A stretch of DNA of 15,011 nt. Source: OMOG01 sp041485845 (lineage in GTDB: Bacteria > Acidobacteriota > Terriglobia > Bryobacterales > Bryobacteraceae). Below are positions 1-6,100 of this stretch, piece after piece. Numbering within the stretch: position 1 is the stretch's first letter; every line of letters starts with the position of its first letter. The DNA lies in assembly GCA_041485845.1 (NCBI GenBank), contig JBGPKH010000159.1, forward strand, positions 1 through 15,011, given 5' to 3'. The translations under genes were made by a program, and so were the position numbers. The notes under the pieces are model-generated. The model saw only the letters and a program-made list of their open reading frames with translations. It did no database searches and was not told the DNA's origin.

Positions 1-1
1 C

Positions 2-523
2 GACCTCTGCGCGGAGTTCCCCGAGCCCAACTGCGTGCGCGCCTGCCCGCACGACGCGGGCATTCGCGTGGAGCCGAAATCCTTCTTCGCGCGCGACCTG
101 GCGGGCATGCGGCTCGCCGTGCCGGTGCGTGGGACCGAGTTGTTGCCCATGGCCGAAGCCGCGCCGCAGCAGGCCATGGAGACCAAGATCTACTCCAACG
201 TCGGCGAGCTGCTCGACATGCTGCCGCGTCTGAAGATCGTCTCCGGTCCGCGCTCCGGCTCGTTCCTGCAATTGCGGTATCCGTCGACCACGTTCGGCCG
301 CGGCGCGGACAACGACTACCGCTTCGCCGACGATACCGTGATGTCGCGCGCGCAGGCGGTAATCTTGTGCGAGGGCAGCCGGTTCCTGCTGCGCGATCTG
401 AATTCCACCAACGGCACGCTGGTGAACGGCAACCCGGTGGAGGAGATGGACCTGCATGCGGGCGACGTGATCGAAATGGGCGAGATGCAGATGGAGTTTC
501 TGGCAGGGGGGCAGGCGCAATGA
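2..523 (+). CDS. Ferredoxin-type [Fe-S] / FHA domain protein, C-terminal part (5' end outside window)
   Basis: The frame is open from the left edge, so the true start lies upstream. The first visible residues hold a cysteine pattern ending in CVRACPHDA, typical of a ferredoxin-like 4Fe-4S site. It is followed by a linker and a C-terminal forkhead-associated (FHA) domain over about the last 90 residues. The FHA part shows the FGRG strand, a DLNSTNGTLVNG loop and a closing GDVIEMG strand. FHA domains bind phosphothreonine peptides, so the protein could link redox chemistry to the kinase and phosphatase encoded downstream. One oddity is SRAQA where the family consensus is SRxHA, so the usual His is Gln. 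Its stop codon overlaps the start of the next gene (ATGA). A GTG at 35 is also in frame but would cut through the cysteine motif, so I reject it as the start. The domain calls are strong; the partner and the cluster count are unknown. Confidence 0.85.
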   Translation, partial: DLCAEFPEPNCVRACPHDAGIRVEPKSFFARDLAGMRLAVPVRGTELLPMAEAAPQQAMETKIYSNVGELLDMLPRLKIVSGPRSGSFLQLRYPSTTFGRGADNDYRFADDTVMSRAQAVILCEGSRFLLRDLNSTNGTLVNGNPVEEMDLHAGDVIEMGEMQMEFLAGGQAQ

Positions 524-1488
524 TTCTGGACCACCGGCATTCGCGGTGGGCCGTGGGCACGGCGGCGGCGTCGGCAGCGGCGCTGGCGATGTACATCGCG
601 TACGTGACGCTTTCGCCCAACGGCGCGCGCGGCGGGACGTTCATGGGGCTGTTATTTGCCTCGCTGGGGACGGGAATCGTCGTCTTCGAATGCCTGCTGG
701 GGCTGCGCAAGAAGTATCCGGCGTCGCGGCTGGGACGGGTCAGAACATGGCTCAGGGCGCACGCGTGGCTGGGGCTGATCAGCTTCCTGCTCATCCTGTT
801 GCATTCCGGGTTCCGCTGGGGGCATGGACTGGCGGGCGGGCTGATGTGGATCTTCGCCGCCATCGTGGCGAGCGGGATTTTCGGGGTGGCACTGCAGAAC
901 TATATTCCCCGGCGCATGACCGAACTGGTGACGCGCGAGACAATCTTCGAACAGATTCCCGCGGTGGTGCGCGGTTTGCGGATCGAGGCCGATGAACGCG
1001 TCGAGTTCGTCACGGCGGACCTGGGGCTCGAGGAAGGCGATCTGGAGTACGTGCGCGCCGGCGGCGTGAAGCAGTATTTCGATCCGCTGCAGAAGAAGAG
1101 CGCCGCGGAGAAGGTGCAGGCGGTAGTGGAGCGGCGCAAATCGGCGCCGCAAATCGAGCTCGAAGAGGACGCGCGGGAGGCCTTGAAAGCGCATTACCTG
1201 CAGGAGATCCGGCCGTTTCTGACGGACCAGCCGATCGGAGTTTCGCGCAGACTGTTCGGTGCGCGGGAGAGCGTGGGGGCATATTTCGGGCACCTGCGAA
1301 CCATCATGCCAGTGGCGGCGCACCCCCTCTTGCGCGACCTGGAAGACATGTGCGAGGAGCGGAGACAATTGATGGTGCAAAAGAAGCTGCACCTGTGGAT
1401 GCACAACTGGCTGATGGTACACGCGCCGCTGTCGTTCGCGCTGTTGGTGCTGACCGCGATACACGCGGTGCTCTCGTTGAGGTACTGA
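520..1488 (+). CDS. Di-haem b-type membrane cytochrome, five predicted helices
   Basis: 322 residues starting at the ATG that overlaps the previous stop codon, with a G-rich ribosome-binding stretch just upstream. Predicted helices lie at about residues 10-31, 40-62, 80-97, 104-126 and 295-320. A charged soluble segment of about 160 residues sits between helices 4 and 5. His81 and His95, and His301 and His315, are each exactly 14 apart. This spacing is typical of bis-histidine b haems held by paired helices, and further His residues lie at 102, 291 and 295. The likely role is quinol oxidation, or electron transfer across the inner membrane, passing electrons to the decahaem cytochrome encoded 1 base downstream. 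The frame stays open upstream to 367, but that part is out-of-frame reading of the FHA gene. I do not recognise a named family; it recalls cytochrome b561 or ferric-reductase-type membrane proteins. The role is inferred. Confidence 0.8.
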   Translation: MILDHRHSRWAVGTAAASAAALAMYIAYVTLSPNGARGGTFMGLLFASLGTGIVVFECLLGLRKKYPASRLGRVRTWLRAHAWLGLISFLLILLHSGFRWGHGLAGGLMWIFAAIVASGIFGVALQNYIPRRMTELVTRETIFEQIPAVVRGLRIEADERVEFVTADLGLEEGDLEYVRAGGVKQYFDPLQKKSAAEKVQAVVERRKSAPQIELEEDAREALKAHYLQEIRPFLTDQPIGVSRRLFGARESVGAYFGHLRTIMPVAAHPLLRDLEDMCEERRQLMVQKKLHLWMHNWLMVHAPLSFALLVLTAIHAVLSLRY

Positions 1489-1489
1489 G

Positions 1490-2893
1490 ATGGCGAAAGA
1501 AGAAAAACCGCTCGAGTACCAGCACCGCATACGCGACACCAAGGGTGTGGCGCAGCGACTCGACCTGGACTACCTGAAGCGGCCGGCGCTGTTGTCGCGG
1601 CTGCGCAAGCGGCTCACCTGGGTACTGGTGGGGGCCGCGGCGCTGGCATGCGTGCCGCTGGTGCTGGGCGTGGGCGGCAGCAAACGCACTCTCTCGAACG
1701 GACCGCTGTCGCGGGCGCACGGGGTTTTCGAAGGCCGCTGCGAGGTGTGCCATTCGCAGGCCTTTCGTGGTATACCAGATGCGGCCTGCGAGCGGTGCCA
1801 CGACGGCGCGGCGCACCCGGCCAAGCAAGTGGACACGGCCAAATCCAACGTCACGCCGCCATGCGTACAGTGTCATGTGGAGCATCGCGGGAAAGTCCTG
1901 CTTGCCGAGGTGGTGAGCGGAAACTGCACCAGTTGCCATGCCAACCTGGCATCGCACGCTTCGGGGGTGAAGCTGAAAGGCACGGAGATCGCCGCGTTCC
2001 GTCAGGGAAAGCATCCCGAGTTCTCGCCGGCGGCTTTACGGGATTCACGCCCGATGCAGCTCAATCATGCGGCCCACATGCCGAAGGAGCCGAAGACGAT
2101 CCGGGGGATGAAGCTACCGATGAAGTGCGACGACTGCCACGCGATGGACCGCAACTCGCTCGACTATGCCATGCTGCCGGTGACGTTCGAGAAGCATTGC
2201 AAGTCATGCCACTCGCGGGAACTGCAGTTCGACGTCTACCAAGTGCTGGGCCCGGATGCGCCGCCGTCGCCGCACACCAGGGACGCCAAGGCCATCCAGG
2301 AGATCGTTGCGACGACGTACCGCGACGCGCTGGCCAGGAATTCCGCGCTGCTGTTGCGGCCGTTGGGGCGGGACCTGTCACCGCAGACGAACGCCGCAAT
2401 GTGGCTCGAGCGGGTGACCAAGGATTCGCTGGATTTCCTGTTCGAAAGGAAGTGCACGTACTGTCACCAGGCGGAATCGTATGCCGTGATAAAGAAGGTA
2501 GACCCGATCGCCGGACGGTTTCCGGAAGCGAATCCCTGGTTGCAGCGCGGCGAGTTCTCGCACCGTTCGCATCGCGCCGTGGAGTGCGACTCTTGCCACT
2601 CCGCGGCGCGCGCGAGCAAGCAGACCGGGGACGTGCTGATACCTACGATGAAGACGTGCCTGCCGTGTCACGGAGAGAGTCGCGCGGGGCTGGACCGCTG
2701 TTCGGAGTGCCACCGGTATCACAATCGGACGATCGAGAAGGAGAAGGAGCGCCGGCCGACGGAAATGCTGGTGGGCAGGGGTTGGGGGCCAGGGGTTGGG
2801 GGTTGGGGGCTGGAAGGCTCGCGCCCGGTCCTCGGGCCTTCGATGGCTAGTGCGCGGGCCGCGTCACGGCAGGCCCCGGGAGCTTACCAATGA
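1490..2893 (+). CDS. Membrane-anchored decahaem c-type cytochrome
   Basis: 467 residues with ten CxxCH haem-attachment motifs: CEVCH, CERCH, CVQCH, CTSCH, CDDCH, CKSCH, CTYCH, CDSCH, CLPCH and CSECH, spanning residues 84 to about 408. A basic N-terminus and one hydrophobic helix (about 43-63) anchor it with the haem domain in the periplasm. The many HxxH/CxxCH pairs resemble cytochrome c3/c7-type multihaem proteins. It starts 1 base after the b-type cytochrome, so it is a natural electron acceptor from it. Residues from about 428 onward are odd: they are read from a G-rich repeat and contain no haem or domain signature, so the ancestral C-terminus was probably near residue 425. Its stop overlaps the phosphatase start (ATGA). 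The cytochrome call is secure; the redox partners are inferred. Confidence 0.92.
   Translation: MAKEEKPLEYQHRIRDTKGVAQRLDLDYLKRPALLSRLRKRLTWVLVGAAALACVPLVLGVGGSKRTLSNGPLSRAHGVFEGRCEVCHSQAFRGIPDAACERCHDGAAHPAKQVDTAKSNVTPPCVQCHVEHRGKVLLAEVVSGNCTSCHANLASHASGVKLKGTEIAAFRQGKHPEFSPAALRDSRPMQLNHAAHMPKEPKTIRGMKLPMKCDDCHAMDRNSLDYAMLPVTFEKHCKSCHSRELQFDVYQVLGPDAPPSPHTRDAKAIQEIVATTYRDALARNSALLLRPLGRDLSPQTNAAMWLERVTKDSLDFLFERKCTYCHQAESYAVIKKVDPIAGRFPEANPWLQRGEFSHRSHRAVECDSCHSAARASKQTGDVLIPTMKTCLPCHGESRAGLDRCSECHRYHNRTIEKEKERRPTEMLVGRGWGPGVGGWGLEGSRPVLGPSMASARAASRQAPGAYQ
2776..2813 (+). repeat. G-rich low-complexity repeat inside the 3' end of the decahaem gene
   Basis: Irregular tandem units of the type GGGGTTGGGGGTT with CC or CT interruptions. 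There are at least five runs of four or more G on the coding strand, so a G-quadruplex is possible in DNA or mRNA. It is translated as a Gly/Trp-rich tail with no domain signature. This looks like dispersed intergenic repeat material now read through by the cytochrome gene. Confidence 0.75.
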
Positions 2894-3609
2894 AATGGTT
2901 CGGAGCCACCGACACGGGGCGGCGGCGCACCAACAACGAAGACGCGTTTCTGGTAGACCCGGCGCTCCACGCCGCGATCCTGGCCGACGGCATGGGCGGC
3001 GAGAACTGCGGCGAGGTCGGTTCCGCGGTGACGGTCGAGACCATCGCGGAGTATCTGCGCCAACCCGAGGCCGACCTGACACAGGAGGAACTCGCCAAGG
3101 AGGCCATCCGCAAGGCCAACCGGCGCGTGATCGAGACGGCGCGCCAGAGGCGCGAATGCGACGGGATGGGGTCGACGGTGGTGCTGGTGCTGTGGTGTCC
3201 GTCCAAACTGGTGATTGCGAACGTCGGGGACAGCCGCGCCTACCTGTATCGCGGGAAGGAGCTGCGGCAGCTCTCCTATGACCAGAACTTCGCCAACGAG
3301 CTCCGCTCGCAACTCGGGCTCAGCGAGGAGCGCGTGCGCTCTTTGCCCAACGGCAAGGTATTGACTATGGCGGTGGGAACGTTCGAACACGTCCTGATCC
3401 GGACGCACATCGAAGAGACGCAGCCTGGGGACCAGTTTCTGCTGTGCTCCGACGGCTTGCACGGACCCGTGGATCACGATACGATTACGCGGATACTGGG
3501 TGGGCCAGGGGATTTGCAGGAGAAAGTGGAACAGTTGATTGCGTGCGCCAACGAGAGGGGTGGGCCGGATAACGTGACCGCGGTGCTGCTGGAGTGCTCG
3601 AATGGATAA
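2890..3609 (+). CDS. PP2C-family Ser/Thr protein phosphatase
   Basis: 239 residues, the usual length of a stand-alone bacterial PP2C (PPM) catalytic domain. Metal-binding and signature motifs are in place: ATDTG with Asp8, NNEDAF with Asp18, ADGMGG with Asp33, GDSRAYLYR, CSDGL with Asp188, and GGPDN with Asp227 and Asn228. It should be a Mn/Mg-dependent cytoplasmic phosphatase that removes phosphate from Ser/Thr, most likely opposing the kinase encoded next and acting on FHA ligands. The ATG overlaps the cytochrome stop (ATGA), and a GGGAG ribosome-binding site lies 7 bases upstream. It overlaps the kinase gene by 8 bases, so translation is probably coupled. All key residues appear intact. 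Its place between cytochrome genes is unusual. Confidence 0.95.
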   Translation: MKWFGATDTGRRRTNNEDAFLVDPALHAAILADGMGGENCGEVGSAVTVETIAEYLRQPEADLTQEELAKEAIRKANRRVIETARQRRECDGMGSTVVLVLWCPSKLVIANVGDSRAYLYRGKELRQLSYDQNFANELRSQLGLSEERVRSLPNGKVLTMAVGTFEHVLIRTHIEETQPGDQFLLCSDGLHGPVDHDTITRILGGPGDLQEKVEQLIACANERGGPDNVTAVLLECSNG

Positions 3610-4864
3610 GATCGGGCCATACGAGATTCAGGAGACGCTGCACCTGGGTCCGCAACCGCTCTATCGCGCGAAGGCGGCGGATGGGCGCGTGGTGGCGGTG
3701 AAGACCATTCCCGTCCAAGGGCTTTCGGCGGAGATGCGCGAGCGGTTCATGCGGGAGGCCGAGACGTGCCGCGCGCTGGACCATCCGAACCTGGTGAGAG
3801 TTTTCGAGAGCGGCGAAGCCAACGGCATGCTTTTCCAGGCGATGGAATTGCTCGAAGGCGCGGATCTGGGCAAGGTGCTGGCGGAAGGCCGCAAGTTCAC
3901 CTGGGAAGACAAGCTCTCGATCATGGAGCAGGTGTGCGACGGACTGCAATACGCGCACGAGCACAAGCTGGTGCATCGCGATATCAAACCGGCCAACCTG
4001 TTTCTGGAAAACTCGGGGCGGGTGCGGGTGGTGGATTTCGGCATGGTGCGGGTGGCGGAGTCGAACCTGACCAAGGTGGGCTCCGCGGTGGGCACGTTGA
4101 ACTACATGTCGCCGGAACAGATCCGCGGGGAGCGCTGCACGGCCGCGACGGACGTTTTCTCGGCGGGCATCGTGTTCTACCAACTGGCCAGCGGGCAGCA
4201 TCCGTTTTCGCGGAAAGACCGCAGCCTGGTGCAGGTGGTGAGCGCGATCGTGTTCGAGGCGCCGCCCAGCCTGAGCGGGCTTTGTCCGGACGCGCCGGAA
4301 GGCCTGGAGTTCATCCTCAACAAGGCGCTGGAGAAGGATCCCACGAAGCGCATCCAGAACGCCGGCGATCTGAAGCAGGCGATGTCGCTGTGCCGCATCA
4401 CCATGAAGCTGGGGTTCGCGTCGTCGGCCCCGGTTGCCGCGGAGACCAGGATCATGTCCAGCGCGCAGCACCAGGCGGGGGCGGGGTCCGCGGCGGGACC
4501 CATCGCGGGACCCGCGCCAGCGCCGACGCCGGTCGACGATCAGAAGACCAAGGTGTTGAAACGGCCGGTTCCGATAGGACCCGCTGCTACGCCCGCTCCG
4601 AAGATACCGGCGCCGCCACCGGTCCAACAGACGCCTTCGCCGGCGCCGCGCCCACCCGCGCCCGCGCCCAAGTTTTGTTACTGTCCTCGGTGCACCACGG
4701 CCAACCCTCCGGGCGCCGCCGTGTGCCGGGGCTGCGGAAATCCCCTGGGTGCGGGCGAAACGCCCGCGCGTTCCCAAACACAAATCCAGTGGGGCTTGTA
4801 CCTGGCGATTGGCGTGGCAGCCTTGCTCGCCCTGGCGCTGATTGTAGTGCTGATTGTGAAGTGA
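3602..4864 (+). CDS. Membrane-anchored Ser/Thr protein kinase with zinc ribbon
   Basis: 420 residues. The kinase domain (about 5-265) has the ATP-binding Lys34 in VAVK, the helix C Glu in MREAE, the catalytic loop HRDIKPAN (Asp127, Lys129, Asn132), DFG at Asp145 and the GTLNYMSPEQ substrate-binding segment. The glycine-rich loop is degenerate: LHLGPQPLYRAK keeps only one of the usual glycines. A Pro/Ala-rich linker (about 295-355) follows. Next come a Cys-rich zinc ribbon (about 359-382, CYCPRC and CRGCG) and one C-terminal membrane helix (about 397-419), so the catalytic domain is cytoplasmic. There is no large extracellular sensor domain, so any signal probably arrives from inside or through the zinc ribbon. 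A GGAG ribosome-binding site lies 7 bases before the ATG. The gene sits between the phosphatase and a pentahaem cytochrome. The kinase call is secure; activity with the altered loop is likely but unproven. Confidence 0.94.
   Translation: MDKIGPYEIQETLHLGPQPLYRAKAADGRVVAVKTIPVQGLSAEMRERFMREAETCRALDHPNLVRVFESGEANGMLFQAMELLEGADLGKVLAEGRKFTWEDKLSIMEQVCDGLQYAHEHKLVHRDIKPANLFLENSGRVRVVDFGMVRVAESNLTKVGSAVGTLNYMSPEQIRGERCTAATDVFSAGIVFYQLASGQHPFSRKDRSLVQVVSAIVFEAPPSLSGLCPDAPEGLEFILNKALEKDPTKRIQNAGDLKQAMSLCRITMKLGFASSAPVAAETRIMSSAQHQAGAGSAAGPIAGPAPAPTPVDDQKTKVLKRPVPIGPAATPAPKIPAPPPVQQTPSPAPRPPAPAPKFCYCPRCTTANPPGAAVCRGCGNPLGAGETPARSQTQIQWGLYLAIGVAALLALALIVVLIVK
4751..4767 (+). repeat. Perfect palindrome (REP-like) inside the kinase gene
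   Basis: The arms GCGGGCG and CGCCCGC are perfect 7-bp inverted repeats around an AAA loop. The element lies between the zinc ribbon and the membrane helix and is read as the short linker GETPAR. Such palindromes are common as intergenic REP-like elements in high-GC genomes. Here it is inside a coding region, at a site that tolerates insertion. Confidence 0.6.
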
Positions 4865-4893
4865 CCCAAGCGTTTATTAGAAGTGAACGATCT

Positions 4894-6099
4894 ATGAGAG
4901 ACTTTCTGATTCTACTGGCCGTTGCGGGCGTCTTACAGGCCCAGCCCGCGCCGCGTTCCTACATCGGAGCGGGCGGATGCACGTCTTCGAATTGCCATGG
5001 AGGCACTACCGCGCTTCCCGAAAAGGATAGCCGCATTCTGGGCAACGAGTACGCTACCTGGTCGGTAAGCGACAAGCACCAGCGCGCCTACAAGGTGTTG
5101 GAGGAGGCGCGCGGCAAGCGCATGGCGGAGATTCTCAAGGTCGACGCCACGAAGGACCGCCGCTGCACGGTGTGCCACGTGGTGGGCTCTACCGAGCGCT
5201 CGCGCTCCGACGGTGTGGCGTGCGAAGCGTGCCACGGTTCCGCCGACCAGTGGCTGGGTCCGCACACCAAGCCCAATTCTCACGATGCCAGCCTGAAGGT
5301 GGGGATGATCGACACGCGGAACCTGGAGGTGCGGGCCAGGCTGTGCCTCTCGTGCCACCTGGGGACCGCAGAGCAGGTGGTGGATCACGAGTTGATTGCG
5401 GCGGGGCATCCCGACCTGGCGTTCGAGATGGACACCTTCACCTCCGCGCAGCCTGCGCATCATCGCGCGCGGCCGGCCAACATGCGCCTACGGGCGTGGG
5501 CCGTGGGCCAGGCGACCGCGCTGGGCGAGGCCATGCGCCTGCTGGGTACGCACGCCGAGAAGAGCTGGCCGGAGTTTTCCGATCTGGAATGCTACCAGTG
5601 CCATCACGATCTGCGCGCCGATAGCTGGCGCATCCAGCGCGGATACGGGAATCGCAAGGCCGGGAGCTTGCAGGTGAACCTGGCGCGGTTCGAAGTGTTG
5701 CGCGAGTTGGTCGCGACTGCCGCAGCGGACCAGCGGGCGGCGTTTGAAGGCGCCATGGGCGGTCTGGCGGCGCAGATTTCCGGGAAGTTCACCGACAGCG
5801 CGGGGGTCTCGCGAGCGGCCAAGACCGTGGAGCGGACGGCGGACGCGTTATCGGCGCGTTTCGCCACGCAGGACGTGGATGCGCAGGCGATGGTGCGCGC
5901 GCTCACGGCGAATATCCAGCGGATTGCCGATGGCGGCGTGAACGCCGCGGAGCAGGCGACCATGACTCTCGACGCGCTGCATGCCGCGCTGGGCAAACCC
6001 ACGGACGCAGTGACTCCCTTGTACGACTATCTGGAGCACCCGTCGACGTACCGGCCTGCGGACTTTGCCGTAATGTTTCGAAGGGCCGCGGGAGCGTAG
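4894..6099 (+). CDS. Exported pentahaem cytochrome, cytochrome c554-like
   Basis: 401 residues starting at an ATG 29 bases after the kinase stop. The frame stays open far upstream inside the kinase gene, but only this ATG places a signal peptide at the N-terminus (MRDFLILLAVAGVLQA, cleavage probably near residue 16). Haem motifs are CTSSNCH (29-35, a CX4CH form), CTVCH (91), CEACH (110), CLSCH (151) and CYQCH (233), followed by another His. The opening YIGAGGC pattern resembles cytochrome c554-type multihaem proteins. Residues from about 250 on have no haem site and look mostly helical. It is probably a soluble periplasmic electron carrier between the membrane-anchored decahaem protein and the beta-barrel encoded 1 base downstream. 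The haem count is seen; the electron route is inferred. Confidence 0.88.
   Translation: MRDFLILLAVAGVLQAQPAPRSYIGAGGCTSSNCHGGTTALPEKDSRILGNEYATWSVSDKHQRAYKVLEEARGKRMAEILKVDATKDRRCTVCHVVGSTERSRSDGVACEACHGSADQWLGPHTKPNSHDASLKVGMIDTRNLEVRARLCLSCHLGTAEQVVDHELIAAGHPDLAFEMDTFTSAQPAHHRARPANMRLRAWAVGQATALGEAMRLLGTHAEKSWPEFSDLECYQCHHDLRADSWRIQRGYGNRKAGSLQVNLARFEVLRELVATAAADQRAAFEGAMGGLAAQISGKFTDSAGVSRAAKTVERTADALSARFATQDVDAQAMVRALTANIQRIADGGVNAAEQATMTLDALHAALGKPTDAVTPLYDYLEHPSTYRPADFAVMFRRAAGA
6090..6094 (+). promoter_or_regulatory. Ribosome-binding site for the beta-barrel gene
   Basis: GGGAG lies 6 bases before the GTG at 6101. It supports that GTG as the start even though the first ~50 codons cross repeat-like DNA. 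Confidence 0.5.
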
Positions 6100-6100
6100 C

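Noticed and set aside
367..519. Upstream extension of the b-type cytochrome
   Set aside because: It is out-of-frame reading of the FHA domain; the ATG at 520 has the classic ATGA overlap and starts just before helix 1.
652..1542. Minus-strand ORF opposite the b-type cytochrome
   Set aside because: It mirrors the codon pattern of the real gene, gives a Gln/His/Arg-rich product with no signature, and overlaps two operon genes.
1648..2850. Plus-strand ORF in another frame of the decahaem gene
   Set aside because: The real frame has ten haem motifs; this frame gives Arg/Gly-rich residues only.
3485..4783. Long minus-strand ORF opposite the kinase gene
   Set aside because: It is the antisense shadow of a secure kinase gene; the Arg/His-rich translation has no domain signature.
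3766..4893. Upstream extension of the pentahaem cytochrome
   Set aside because: It overlaps the kinase in another frame; only the ATG at 4894 gives a signal peptide at the N-terminus.
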